This document shows positions 1 through 18,791 of a stretch of DNA of 64,000 nucleotides, in pieces. This DNA is from Lepisosteus oculatus. Taxonomy: Eukaryota; Chordata; Actinopteri; Semionotiformes; Lepisosteidae. The notes beneath the pieces are model-generated. The model was not told the DNA's origin, ran no database searches, and worked only from the letters and a program-made list of their open reading frames with translations. Within the stretch, counting starts at the first letter, position 1; each line of letters starts with the position of its first letter. The DNA lies in NCBI RefSeq assembly GCF_040954835.1, contig NC_090699.1, forward strand, positions 17,353,817 through 17,417,816, given 5' to 3'. The translations under genes were made by a program, and so were the position numbers.

Positions 1-2059
1 CCCAGGTTACACTCTGGTTTGGCCCACATTTGACTTTTGATTTCTGTCCTGCCGGAGGCTTTCCAACATGCTGGGTGCCTTGCATATCTCTGATACAAAA
101 AAGGATTCAAATGGAAAAAAATTGAGGAAAAAGGCTGGCAGTGACCAGTTGCCCAGACCACTAACAACAAGACATTTCTGTACAATCTCTGTTCTGGCTG
201 TTTTGTGGCTTAGAAGTCATTTGTCTGTCAGCCAGTCCATCTGTGTCCAGATCTGTTTGGATCCTCTGTTGTGGAAATGTCGCCCTGGTACTGGAGCTGA
301 TCAGAAACGCAGCTTTCCGGGGTTCTGCAGTGTGTGCACACATTTTTATCAGAAATATTTTCAAAAAACCTTAACTGAGCAGCAAAGGGCTAGGGTTACA
401 CTTGCAAGACCCCCAGATCACTGATCCAAATTACTCACAGATGTGAGTCAAATTGAAGTAAATTCTTTATTACATGTAAGCGTTCCTAGCTGCATGCTAA
501 ATACTTTATCACATCTAAGCGTTCCTAGCTAGATGCTACATTTTGTGGTATGCATTGCTGTCAGGTTCAGGTTCATGTTGGACTGTGTAGGATTAGAGTT
601 AGGACAGGAGTCTAGTTAAGTGACTGACCTTAACTACTGTAAGTGCCTAACCTGGAGATGACAATTGTGGCTGGATGGTCTTTACAGTAGTGGCAAGGGG
701 AGGATTACTGTCCTGTGTGAGGGCTTGGGTTTGGCTTACACTGAAGCTACTGTAGCACTAGTTTAGGATCTGTGAAGAAGATCAGAGAAAAAAATTCCAG
801 ACTTGTACTGTATAATGGTTACTGTTAGGGTTAGAGCTATTCTACTGATCACGTCTGTGTTGAAATCGAGAATTCTGGGAGCTGGTTAGTCCAGCTCAGA
901 AAATAGCTCAGCTTTTATGTGAAAAGCCGTAAAAGACTTTTCTGCGCATGGGTCAAATTACCAGCCATGCAGGCACAGCTGCTAAATTGACAGGAACCAG
1001 TTCCAACAGGAAACCCATAAAAATGGAGCACCAGCACACGCAGCTCAGTCTCCTTTCCAGTGCCCCTTTTTCTTAGCGTCCCGCACACGCGTACCTGAAT
1101 AATGTCCCCCGCACGGTCTCCTGAACGATTCTGAAAGTTTGCTCACAGAACTCACTCCACTTAGTGCACACATACATACCACAGACTACAGGACCTTTCA
1201 TCCGGAGGTCAGTGGAATTGACTGACTCTTGGATCGGTTACTTCTGAGCAAGAGTCAACCTGCTGACGAACACTGAAAAATAGTGCTGCCAGGACTGCAT
1301 TCAATGAGCTCTACTTTATCGCTTCTTTAATATCATTTGCTTGACACTCAAATGCTTTAGAAAAAAAAAGTACTTCCCTTTAGTGATATCAAATGCTCTT
1401 TCTTTCATGCTCAACATTTCCAGATACGAACTGCAGTAGCTTTCTTCTGGATTTGCTTTCACAAGTCATGTATTTCCGTTGTGAGCTGCAAATTTCCCAT
1501 ATGATAACCTTCTGTGATACATACTGTATATACAGATTTATTTTGACAAGTGTTATGTTAACTGAAATTTAATACAGTAGTTGACTTAATAACTTTCCAA
1601 GAGGAGGTGTAACAGATGAAAGTGCGTACCTGATTTGGAGCCTAATAATGTAAAACACTGTACTTCCTGAGTTGTGCTACATTAGGAATATAACAGCCTC
1701 TGCTGTTCAGCATGAACTAAGCCTGGCTCAGTGACTTCAGTGAAGAGGAGACTCATGTTGTTTCACACTCAGAGTCTATTTATATAACAAACAGTCAACA
1801 GTGAGTCACTGGGAGTCTGTCTTTCAGCTTCTGTCCACACTGCTCTGAAAAAAAAAACATTGTTGTGTTTTGCCACTTTGCAAAAGTTAAGATGTATGAT
1901 ACCCTAATCTTAACAAGAATCACAAAAATATGTACTATTTGTTTTTCTTCATACTGGTTTCCTGTTTTTCACAATCTGAAAATGGATGTTGCTTTGTAGA
2001 AAAATACCTGTAGAACATTCTCTGTACTGTTCTACACATGTATCTATATGAGAATACAG

Positions 2060-2190
2060 GAAAAGCTACATACAAGAGGAGGTTATTTTGCCCATCTAGC
2101 TCATTTAATAGTTAGCAGCCAATTAATTGATCCAGCTAATTAATTAAAGAAGCAGGGGCATCAGCTTCAAAATATCTATCAAGAGAGTTG
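2060..2190. repeat. LINE-tail-like interspersed repeat fragment
   Basis: The text 'gaggaggttattttgccc' followed by a 'catctagctcatttaatag' phrase and 'ccaattaattgatcc' matches a repeat phrase that recurs at 15105-15290. I know this phrase as the 3' part of CR1-like elements in early-branching ray-finned fish. The name is from memory; the recurrence inside the window is seen directly. Confidence 0.45.
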
Positions 2191-2469
2191 GAAGTTTGAG
2201 ATGCATTCTTTAAAAAACAATGTATGAAATAAAGTATTTTATTCAGTATATTTCACGAACAGTTTTAGCATGACCATACCACAACCAGTGTTTTATAAAC
2301 CATAATGCAATGAGTGTTCTCACTCTATCTCCACAAAGATTACAAGGATGTTTTTCAGTGTTCATGTACACCAACAAGGTTTGGGGCACTTTATGTGGTC
2401 CAAAAAAAAACCCAACATAGAACAAAATGAAAAAATAAAGAGGTAGAAATTGTTGAGGCAAACACCTAT

Positions 2470-3110
2470 TAAAATCCTGATTAAACCGATAATTCTTTGG
2501 TCTAGATTTTAAAAGCTGTAAAGGTTCGAATTTGTCAGAGTGGCAGGGTTGTGAGTTCCAGAGCTGTGGAGCAAGGTGGTTGAAAGAACTTGCCCCGAGA
2601 CACTAGTGCCTATCAGATGGAGCTACTAAAAGATTTGCCTCAGCAGAGAATTAAGCCCTGCTTGATACATAGGGAGTAATGACAGATGTAGATGCAAAAA
2701 ATTACATGAATTTGGTGTGTATGGCTTTGAAAGTTAAAAGTGAAATTTGGAACTGAAGCCAGTGAAGACATGTCAGAATTGGGATGATATAATTACAGAA
2801 CCACGAAGAAGTTAGAAATTAAGCAGCAGAGTTTTGGACCATCTGAAGCTTCTTTAGGGAGTGTGTAGGGAGTGCACTGTGAAGGCTATTGCAGTAATCC
2901 AGCTGAGTTTGATGAACTCATGAATCAATTTCTGCAGCAGTGTAATCAGGAAAAGACCACATGGTAGCAATGTTTCTCAGATGAAAGCAAGAGACTTTGC
3001 AGATGGCTTCTATATGTGCATCAAATCAGAGCTCAGGATCAACCAAGACCCACAAATGTCTTATTAGCAGGGTGAAATGTGAGGCTACTGTATCCAAGTT
3101 GTGGGGAATT
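2470..3110. repeat. Decayed interspersed repeat (family unnamed)
   Basis: The phrases 'gccagtgaagacatgtcag', 'agttttggaccatctgaag' and 'ctattgcagtaatccagc' follow one another in an order I recognise from a very common fish retroelement 3' region. No open frame survives. The family assignment is left open because I cannot run a repeat library. Confidence 0.4.
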
Positions 3111-3539
3111 TAAAAAATGAGATGTATCTTCCCTGGAAATCATGCACGTCACCTCAGTTTTTGTCATATTTAAATGGAGAGGATGTGAGGTCAATCAGGC
3201 CTCAATTTCGCTCACAGAGTTTGACAGAATCAAGACGTCACACAGAGAATCACACAAGATAGAGACATAAAGCAGAATGGCATTCTTTTTGCTAACAAAA
3301 CTGTCTAACGGGAGTAAAGAGATTAAAAACAGAATAGGTCCTAGTATAAAGCCTTAGGGGACATCTGAAGAGAGAGGGACAATTTTGGACTGAAGTTATT
3401 AACAGCAACAAATCTCAGCAACAACGCAGGGCTGGGCCTAGTGAGTCCTCTGAAGAAAATCCAAAAAGAAAATTGGCTTTTGTGAGTGCTCGGGTGGACC
3501 AGCAGGTGGCGTTCTCAGGACCAGAATTTCCAAACAATG

Positions 3540-3815
3540 TGTCTCAATGTGGAGACACGAGGCACTGTGGTGCTGCGGTCCTTCAGATGACATGTCAAGA
3601 TGACGTCCTGAGTATTTGGTCTTGAAAGACCCCAGAGGAGCAGGAACATTAACTTCTGTGTCTGGGCCTAATTTCACTCTAGCTGTGGTGAATTTGACCT
3701 CCCCAAAGCTGCCCCTTAATTAACCAGTGAACCAAGTGGGTCCTGTCCTCTGCATAAAGTATTTTCCGATCCTTTGGGAAGAAAAGCACTTTATGAATGC
3801 AACAAATGATCTTTT
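3540..3815 (+). repeat. SINE-like repeat, same family as at 9525 and 56638 (opposite strand)
   Basis: The phrase 'gaaaagcactttatgaatg' near the end matches the 'gaaaagcgctatataagtg' end of the family seen at 36055-36145 and, reverse-complemented, at 9525-9880 and 56638-56935. The rest of the copy is strongly diverged, so the borders are approximate. Confidence 0.35.
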
Positions 3816-4683
3816 CCCTGTAATTTGAAGCCCATAAACAGCTTGTTGACTTGTATGGTTTACCTCTATAATAATAACTTTTGACTTTAAATGAACCAAT
3901 CAGTGCAACCTTTGGCACTGCTACAAATTAACTTGTACAGTGGAACCTTGGTGGGTCTTTCTCATTGTGAACATCTGTCATTTGTCAGGGCACGGCTTTC
4001 TTTCATACCAAGAAGTCCTCTGCTAACAACTGCTAAACATCTAGGTAGAGATAATCTGAAAACGATGAAATTTATTTTCATATCAGTTTAAATTCTTAAA
4101 TTGTTTCAACTAGTTTAAAGCTGCAGAAGCTGAATGACTGGTGTGTGTGTGATAAAGGAATATTCATTATTTTTCAAATTCTTAGCAGGATTTTTTCTAA
4201 AGAATTCGTTCACTGTGATCCTACTCAATGAAATTCTCAGCAATAACTGGTTAATCCTTTGAAATCATAGAGCCGGCTATTCAGCAGAGCTTAAGATACT
4301 TTTATGGCTTTGATCTCCTAGCCAAGGTCATTTCAGTTGTTGTACATTAGTTGGTTCATTTTTTACCACTAATGATTAACCCTTTTTAACAGCAAGGGCA
4401 TCCAGAGACTGGCTTTCAGTTTCATCATCACCTCGAGGGCCTGTGGGTGCGGAATATTCTGGCTGAGTTTGGTCAGCACTGACCGTTCACTTCATGATGC
4501 AGGTCAAAGCCACAGGTGCAAAACTACCAGGAGAAACAACACAGGACTCCTTCCAGCACAGGTCGAGAGAGAAAAATCGTTTGTGAAAGTTTTAGTTCTT
4601 TTTTTTTGTTTCCACAATGGGAAGGTTATGATACAACCTGAGGATTTGTCAGAAGTGGGAAAAGGTGTCTTCTTCCTGCAACA

Positions 4684-10972
<6,289 letters not shown>

Positions 10973-11574
10973 GAACCAATCCATTCCCTTACAAGATTTT
11001 CTGCTGATGTACATGAAATGATGTACATTTCAATACACATTCTCTGCTCCTTCAGTAAAGCATGGGGTGAATAACACTTAACACCATCAATTAATGGTAC
11101 CTTCAGGCACTGGAGAAAAAGTAAACACTGTTCTTGTGTTTCTTTAGGTAAATGAAAACAAGCAGTATAAGGCCATAATTGCCGATGATGTTACAAAGCA
11201 CCTTGTCCAGTATTATGTGATTTGAGTTACACAGTGTAGTAGGTGAATGATTGTATACAAGGCTGTTACTCTAATCACTCTGTTATCAAATATTTTATAT
11301 TTCTTAAATTTGATGTCATTTAATTGTAAAGGTCTAAGAGTACTTTTCTCTAAGTGTCTATATTAGAGTATAAGTGATTTCTATGTTATGTTTAATTGTA
11401 TAATCCAAGCTATAATTAGGTGTGATAATTAAAAGAAGAGATTGTTTTATATATACAGTATATATATACTTTCCTTGTATTTAAACAGCATTCCACAAAG
11501 CACCACATGTATATAGTATTTTTATTTCTTTCTATTGAAAATGTATTTTGTAATCTATCTACATAGTTGTACAA

Positions 11575-11580
11575 AATAAA
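11575..11580 (+). other. Poly(A) signal AATAAA for TMEM72
   Basis: First canonical AATAAA after the TMEM72 stop codon at 10972, implying a 3'UTR of about 620 bases that is AT-rich. The actual cleavage site cannot be read from sequence. Confidence 0.6.
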
Positions 11581-14500
11581 TCTGTGAATGTAAAGTAGAA
11601 GTATAGAGAGCTGTAAATACAGAGAGATTTTAGATTGGTAAGAATGTTATGATACATAGCCTACAGCTTGTTTTTTACCAACCAATGGTATTTGTACATT
11701 GTTGATGGATAAGTTTCATTAAAAAAAGAGAATGAGAAGATGAACTCTTTTATAGTCTCATGTCTTAAACCTTATATGACTGTAGCATTCACACTATTAC
11801 AATGCTCCTGAAAGTGAGTCAAGCTGTGAGAGGACCAACATATTGAAGACATTAAACTACAGATCACATGGAAAAGTCAAAAGAATATGTCAGGTTAAAA
11901 TGAACTCTTCACATTCACTAGCAATTGTTTCAATGTGGCGTTTTTCACTCTTTCTAGGTTCTTTAAGAATATAGCTTATTTTCTAGGAAGCTCAAACAGG
12001 ACATTACAGGGCACGCCAGTTGTACTTTATAGGTTTGCTTGATTCTGTATTTAGAATGGAAAACTACAATAGGTCTGGTCTTTGACTCAGCTCAGCTCTG
12101 CCTCTGTGGCAGTGAAGAACACGAAAGTGTAATTAAACACCTTCCTAGACTACACAAAGCTTACGAAAGCCCTTCTCATTTAGACGAGACAAACGCTGCT
12201 GCTGGAGCCTCAGCTGAACGGGCTTATCAATCAGCACTAAGACAAAACTGGCCCTGTCTTCACAGCCGCCTCTGTATAGAGGGATGTGCTGCACACAGGC
12301 TCCCACTGTTTCTCCCCAGACAGCACTGGCAAGGTTGCCTCTCACCGAGATATCTTCCATGCTATGCAGCTGAATTGAAGGTTAGTTTGCTGAAGAATTA
12401 TTTATACATACATAGTGAGATTATCCCAAAACACCGTAAATTGTCTTGTAAAGTCAGTTCAAGAGGGGCTGCAGTCCCAGTTAAACCTCAGTAACAAAAT
12501 TAATTAATTTATGGTATAGTTTAAAAATTACACATTTTGAATTAAGCACAAAACCATGAATTTGTGATGTAATGTAAGTTGCCATGGTGTTGCAAAACCC
12601 TGGTCTCACCAAGGGTGAGAGTGAGAGTTTGAGTCGATTGTGACAAGAAGTGGCCCTTCCTGCTCACTAGTCACTGTAATGACTAATGTGATGTGGTGTA
12701 CAAGCGAATAAGTACAGGTTGTGCAGCAGACATTTCACAACAGAAATGTTCCAGCGTGATCTGAACGCAAAGTTAACAACTAAGTTCCATTAACCGGCAA
12801 AACTGTCTTGTAATCAAGAGCAATATTTCTGTTGGATTAGAAGAGATGCATTCATAAGCCTGCTTGTTTTCAATGTCATGGGCTGCAACACATCACTGGA
12901 GTTTCGGTCTATTTTGTGGTGCAAATTGGGGGTTTTACAAGTTACAGTGCACATTTTACTATCCTTGTGGTTTGAAATGCACTCATCAATGATGATTCTT
13001 TCTAACCCCGAAATATACAAATAGCATTGCAGTTCCCCTTTGAGGAAGCCTCTCCACTAGTTCTGCACTTGTGGGTTGTACCCACGTGTGTTCTCCCCCA
13101 TAAGGAAGGGCTGGGAGAAGCCTGCCTGCGTGACGTCGCAGACTCCCTCCTGCAGGGCTCTTGGGGAAATTCACCGTGTGGGGTGAATAGAAGGATAGGC
13201 TGCAGTCAAGTAGAGCAACACATGAAAAACATTCAACATAAGCGGCATCTTAACAACATTAGGTGAATTTTAAGAGCCAGGAAGGCAGCTAAGTCCATCC
13301 TGTGTGTGGGTTTTTTTGAGGTGCTGTGCTGCAGAAATTCTGAAGGTCTGATCCTGATGGTATGGGGTCCAGCAATCATGTACTGTACTACAACCCAACG
13401 TCAAACGAAAAATCAACAACAGCTGACATGGACGTCCATTCAGAGCCCGTACAGCCTAGGACACCTGCTGTTCCCATGTTGTAAAGCCTGGGAGTCCGAG
13501 TTGCCCCCAGGGGCATTTCTATTGTGTGGCTTGACCTTGAGTGTTGGGTTCCACAGGTGGTGAACTATGAAAGGAAAGAGGGTCTCCCCACACACTCATG
13601 AACAAAGAGTACCCACTGTGCGCAGCCAGGCATGTTTTCAGGTGTTTTAATTAAAAGTGTTTCATATTAAGTCCCAGTGCCCTCCAAAAACTTTTTAGAT
13701 ATTTTAAAACTATTGCCGGTATTTACTGTGATTACTGGTCACTCTGACTCTTCTTCCAATAGGCAGGCAGGATATGTAACATTCCATGACAAATTAGAAA
13801 TTAAGACCACAACAAACCAGTAATTAATTGACTGCTCAGAGAACTCGTTTCTGAGGGCTGTTTTTAAGTTCAGAAATCTGCTCACCAGGCGTATTAAGAA
13901 CAAGGGCATATTCAAGTGAAAAGCAATTTTGTTCAGCCCTACCAAAGTAAGACACACACTGAACCCTCCTATCCTTTGGTGATCTTTAAAAGTAATTTCT
14001 TCATTCATCTGTGTATATATATCTCCAGGCTTTGCTGTGCTCGACAATGTATTGTGCAGGTTCATAGCAGTGCCAAGTGCAGTGAGGTCAGAGCTCTTTG
14101 TCGTGCGGTTTTGAAAGGATCCGTCATGACCACAGGGTTATTGTTCGTTTCTGAATAGCTGCTCTGAGCGGACGGCAGCATTCAGCCTCCTACTTCACAA
14201 AGACGTGCTTAAGACAGGCTAAGAGGAAATTTCTCTTCCATGTCCATTCTCTGATGATTTGGCTGTTCTCCGATTCAGTAATAAAGTTTGATATTCCATG
14301 TGTATGTATAATACAGGCTTTGTGAGAGTCAATCTTGCAATTAACTAAAACAAATAAAAGACGCAGAAACATTGTCAAAACTGAGTTGACATGTGATACC
14401 TCAGTGCTATATTTCCTTCTTGCAATGATTTTATTTTATTTTTAATGTTTTCTTGATTTTGACAACTCAAACCTATGGGCTCCTGTGCCCCTGTAAAAAA

Positions 14501-14880
14501 TAGGAAATCATGTTCTTGAAGATTCCCAGTCCTGCTCCTGGGCCAGCTGGGCTCTTAACAACCTGAATCAGCTCGTTATTGGCTTAACTGGAATTGAACA
14601 GCTTCTCCCAGCTCTCCAGGCGCTGCTGTTTTAAAGAGACCTAGAAAACCTGCAGGTGAAACAGTCCTTCAGGACCAGGACTGCGAATCTCCTGGGTTTT
14701 TTTTGTTTTCTGTTTCGTGTTACTAGACATTTTGCATTGTAAAAAAATGTTTTTGTAAACCACAGCACTGTAACAAAAATATCAGTACTCCAATAGTCAG
14801 TATTCAGAAGCTTTTGAGTTTAGAAAGCCAACAGTGACATCAAAACTCCTCGGTTGTTAGTAGTAAGTGTCAAATATGTT

Positions 14881-15000
14881 CAGGTGGGTAGCTGCGTCAG
14901 CATGCGTAGGCTGCAAAGGAACAAGTAATAGGTTTATTCCATGCTGAAAAAAAGAAGAAAGAGAACACAACGTTTCGGCCGTGGAGCCTTCTTCAGGTGT
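14881..15000 (-). mobile_element. Penelope-like retroelement end fragment with hammerhead-like core
   Basis: Read on the minus strand, it has CTGAAGA (14996-14990), a short GGC/GCC stem, then GAAA (14976-14973), and later 'ttcagcatggaataaacc'. I recognise this phrase from the terminal repeats of Penelope-like elements in fish, which are known to carry hammerhead ribozyme motifs. Only the end is present; no reverse transcriptase is visible nearby. Confidence 0.5.
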
Positions 15001-15104
15001 GAGTGTCAAATATGTATTACAGCCTGCAACTTTTTCAATATTGAGTTGTATCTACATACTTTATTGAATGGTATTAAAAATGGTTCATAAAATATTTTTT
15101 AAAA

Positions 15105-15290
15105 TGTAAGAACATAAGAATGTTTACAAATGAGGGAAGGTCGTTTGGCCTATCTACCTGTTTGGTACTTGGTAGCTAATTGACCCAAAACTCCCGTCCA
15201 GCTGTTCTTGTTTCATACTTCGTACTGAAAGAAGTGCCTCCTGTTCTCAGTTATAAATGTACTGTACTGCCTCATCGTTTCCACTTGTTT
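15105..15290. repeat. LINE-tail-like interspersed repeat fragment
   Basis: The phrases 'taagaacataagaatgttta', 'cgtttggcctatctacctg' and 'tagctaattgaccc' match the family also seen at 2060-2190. It is a CR1-like family common in early ray-finned fish genomes, named from memory. Confidence 0.5.
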
Positions 15291-15754
15291 TTGTAAGACA
15301 CTTTCACATTATTCAACCAATCTTATGTGAGCATGTTGCATGATCTGGAACAGCTAGACCAAGATACTGTACCAGTAACACCTTTTCTATTTGTTTGTGG
15401 ATCCACAGACAAAAACACCCATCCGCGACAGGAATTTCTCCTCACCAGTGCACAGGAAGATGTTCACCCCACTCGAAATGAGTGGCTCCCTTAAAGACGT
15501 GTTACAGGTCCGCCCGTCACTGACCGCATGTGACCCCTGTGCTGTAATTTGGATAGCCTAGCCCACAGTAAGACACTGGCAGCCCTGGAATAGAACCGCC
15601 ACTAGCAAAAATGACGCTGCACTGCAATTAAAACTCAAAGCAAAGAGCTTGAGCCAAACAAGCATTCACGAAATGGGCAAGTAATTGCTAGCTAGCCAGA
15701 TTTCCATCTTGGCAATAATGTGTCAGCGTGTAGCTCTTCTTGTCCTCTGGAAAC

Positions 15755-15957
15755 CCTATGCCCCTCCCCCGTTTGCTCTGATTGGTTTTGTGTCGACCGC
15801 TGCAACCCCTGATTGGTTGAGGGGGCTGTCTTTCTCGCTGTCGGCGTGGACGATGTTTCCCTTCTGAGGAGAAGCTGTGGGTAGCAAGTAACTGGTGTAT
15901 AGCGAGAAGGATTGGACGGAACTACCGTTGGTACAGTGAGAGGCTTTTAAAGTAATG
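15755..15957 (+). promoter_or_regulatory. Candidate promoter and non-coding first exon, possibly of RASSF4
   Basis: A C-rich GC box (15761-15770, cccctccccc) and two inverted CCAAT boxes (ATTGG at 15781-15785 and 15812-15816) precede a stretch that ends in a strong donor, ATG|GTAAGA, at 15957/15958. There is no TATA box. The next unclaimed + strand acceptor with a coding start is RASSF4 exon 1 at 27111, which must have an upstream 5'UTR exon. If these join, the ATG at 15955 would open a four-codon upstream ORF (ATG ATC TCC CTT TAA). The link to RASSF4 is inference. Confidence 0.45.
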
Positions 15958-17023
15958 GTAAGAATATCTGTTTGGATGTGTTTCTTTTGTATCGCAAATA
16001 AATATTTTTTTGCATTTTAGCGAACAAGAGAAAACTTTGGTGATTAGATTAAAACAGATACAGCTGCGTAAGAGAATACAGTAGTGGCACGATCTGTTGT
16101 TGGTAGATGTGTGTGCAATATAAAAAAAATAACTTATTTCTTTATACATATGTGCGGGACAGATATCTAATTTGCTCCACAAAGAGTAATTTCATTTGGG
16201 AGAGTTTTGTGTGAGGGGTTTTTCAGTTTGCCAGGTAAACATCTTTGCGGCATATCATATCCTGGTGTTCGCTTATGGGAGATACAGTATGTGCTTGTCG
16301 TTTCCTTTCTCTGGTATAAATACGGGATGTCTTCTGCCTTAACTGCAGGATGTGTTTAATTGATTCAGTCAAGAGTTTAGAGGCAGAGACACTAGTTTTA
16401 TTTAACTTGCATTCCGTGTGCTTTGGTCAAAATCACTATTAGAGCCTTGGCTTTTTGGGGGTGGTTGTGTAAATGAGTAACGTATTCGACAAGATGGGAA
16501 ACAAATCCGAGCCTGAATCTGATGAAGTAATTGAAGGGAGAGCACTTCCTCTTGAGTGGTGTACGGCCCAAGCCTCAGTCGACCTCTCCGTTTCCCTTTC
16601 CTAAGCCCGGTTCCTTTGCAGCAGGCTGAAAGGAAATCCTCCTCTGTAAAGTGGGGTGTTTCTGCGTCTCCCAGCTACGGTGTTATTGTAGAAACTGACG
16701 CTTGTGACGAAAAATTGAGTTTTGAAGCGACGGTTATATGTGGCAAATGCGTCGGGGGCATTGTGCTCAATACTACACGTGTTAATAATGAAATCATGAA
16801 CACACTGCGGCTGGGATTAGAGCACTCTTCACTTCTCAATGTCAGTGCTTGTTTAAACTCAACCATCCTCACTTGAGTTTTAAAAAGCAGCGGGATGCTC
16901 GGTTTCCAGTTACCCCTGGACCAGAAAGTCAGGCGCTGGCACCTCACCACTAGAACGGATTCAGATTGAGGTGTCAGTGGTAGAATGGATGGAGAAAAAC
17001 AATGCTCACTGGAAGTATCGAGG

Positions 17024-17360
17024 GGCGAGTGTATCTGTGGGCCGTACTGTGGAGCAGTGGTGACCACTGCTGCCTTGCTGTGCTGCGACCCTGGGTTCAA
17101 CTCCTGGGGTGCTATTACAGTTTGTATGTTCTCCCTGTGTTGGCATGTGTTTTTGCCAAGTGCTCCAATTTCCCACCACAGTACAAGGGCATACTGGTGG
17201 GGAAAACTGGCCCTGGTGTGAGTGTGTGCTGTCTGTGAGTGCCCTGTGATAAACTGGTGTCCTGTTCAGGGTGTATCCTGCCTGTTGCATGCTGGGATAG
17301 GCTCTGGCTCCCTTATGACCTTGGATTAGATCAAGCAGTTAGAAGATGGATGGATTGCTG
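17024..17360 (+). repeat. L2/V-SINE-type repeat copy
   Basis: The phrases 'gtttgtatgttctccctgtg', 'aaactggtgtcctgttcagg' and 'aagcagttagaagatggatg' mark the 3' region shared by fish L2-type LINEs and their SINEs. The same text, better preserved, recurs at 63383-63722 and in reverse at 44465-44765. Confidence 0.8.
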
Positions 17361-17939
17361 AATCCATAGAGTGTATTCAACGAGGACCACAGCTGTTGGG
17401 ACAGCATAATTGGATTGGAGTCAGGATTTGACGAAACAGGTGGAAACGTCCCAGAGGGACCCTCAGTCTGTGCTGGCCTTTGTGCAGGGGTGGCGGGACA
17501 GAGTGTCGCTGCTTAAGGCTTCCTCACGTCTTATCAGAGATGTTCTGCCCTCTACATTGCCAAACATGCATTACTCATGGCACCTTCTCCTTGCTGATCT
17601 TCTCCTGGCCCACCACTGCCAGGGAGAACAGTTTCAGCTGCCTGAGGAGTTCGCTGCTGTTAAAGCACTAAAGCTTCCAGCTCCTGTCTCTCCTCCTCGC
17701 TCGCTGTTGTCAAAGTCTGGCTGTTCCGGCTGTGTGCTGTGTTCTGGGACGGTGAGCGTGCCCGAAGTGTAGCGTTCGGAATACTGCAAAGCATTGTGGG
17801 AAGCAACAACTTCTGCTGGTGCCTGTCTGGTTGCTTGTCAAAGATCGGAAGGCCAGATGGCGATTTTGCTGGCACAGCACCACTGTCTTTCTGTGCAACC
17901 ACCCCAGGAGGGTCCATCTCAGAGCTTGGAAGTCTCCTA

Positions 17940-18215
17940 TAACGTCACTTTATTAGCCCTATACAATCTCTTGCATTAGGAACTCGTCTTTTCACATACC
18001 CCAGCTTGCTCTCCATGAGACACACAGACGGGGAGAGAAGCTGGGGGTCAGAGCGCAGGGTCAGCCATTGTACAGCGCCCCTGGAGCAGCTGGGGTTAAG
18101 GGCCTCGCTCAGGGGCCCAACAGAGTAGGATTCCTCTGCCAGCTGCAGGATTTGAACCCGCAACCTTCCTGTCACAGCCGCAGATCCTGAGCCACAGAGC
18201 CACCTGCACCTGCTC
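17940..18215 (-). repeat. tRNA-related SINE, minus orientation
   Basis: Nearly the same sequence recurs at 51530-51795: 'cactttattagccctatac', 'aggattcctctgccagctg' and 'ctgagccacagagccacc'. On the minus strand, 'ggttgcgggttcaaatcc' is a tRNA B-box-like element. Confidence 0.75.
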
Positions 18216-18635
18216 ACCAGGGTTTGGCAGTTGCCCGTCAGTAATTTACGTTTTGCAAAACGTAACAAGAAAGCACCCAGAAGCCTATAGTCGCTCGCTG
18301 TGTCTCCTTGACCTATGGATGCTTCTCCATGGAGGGTGCCGTGTACTGTCAGAAAGGACTGCTGTGACTGATTTTAGAATTTTTCCCAAATCAAAGTCTG
18401 TGTCCTGTGTCGTAGGAGAAGAGTGGAATAAGTCATTAATTTCCTGACATAAAGGATTTTGAAATGCACATTTCATCTCTTTGGGGGGAGCTGAAGTAAT
18501 TCAGGTTTGAGAACCAATCAGCTCCCATAATTGCCAAGAGAAGAACATTGATATGTGACTCATGTGTGTTGAAGACATTGACTGCTTCCTCTCAGGGTTG
18601 TTTTCTAAAAAACAACGCACATTAAGCGTGTCGCA

Positions 18636-18641
18636 TTTATT
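18636..18641 (-). other. Poly(A) signal for chemokine gene 2
   Basis: TTTATT on the + strand reads AATAAA on the minus strand, about 150 bases after the chemokine 2 stop codon. It is the first such signal downstream. Confidence 0.55.
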
Positions 18642-18791
18642 TGTTTTAATATAACAAATGAGATACAAAAATAGAGGAAGCATTTAGTGTAATACATGTG
18701 TTCTCTGAAATGGTAGCAGGTACATATGAGCTTGATGTCGGGTTATGTCCTCAGGGAGCTGTGCCACTGGGTTGTGAAGAGTCCTTCTCCT

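Larger units (their letters stand above)
1..4683. other. Intergenic region upstream of TMEM72
   Basis: I find no coding exon here. Short open frames lack splice context or a recognisable family. The stretch holds old interspersed repeats, listed separately around 2060-2190, 2470-3110 and 3540-3815. The sequence immediately before the TMEM72 start codon should hold its 5'UTR and promoter, but I see no clear TATA box. Very little else can be supported. Confidence 0.6.
11600..15700. other. Intergenic region between TMEM72 and the next promoter
   Basis: No supported exon. Open frames at 12039-12494, 13739-14065 and 14190-14378 have no family resemblance and no splice context. The stretch holds a Penelope-like fragment (14881-15000), a LINE-tail fragment (15105-15290) and a 'cctgctcctggg...' type repeat near 14515-14700. 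Confidence 0.55.

Noticed and set aside
12039-12494. 151-residue open frame
   Set aside because: Composition is that of non-coding sequence, no recognisable domain, no splice or promoter context.
14190-14378. Minus-strand frame with a signal-peptide-like start, considered as a third chemokine
   Set aside because: No CXC motif, no donor in the right phase, and no downstream exons like those of genes 1 and 2.
17410-17772. 120-residue open frame on the + strand
   Set aside because: It lies between two repeats, shows no domain or family resemblance, and overlapping frames on both strands are also open.
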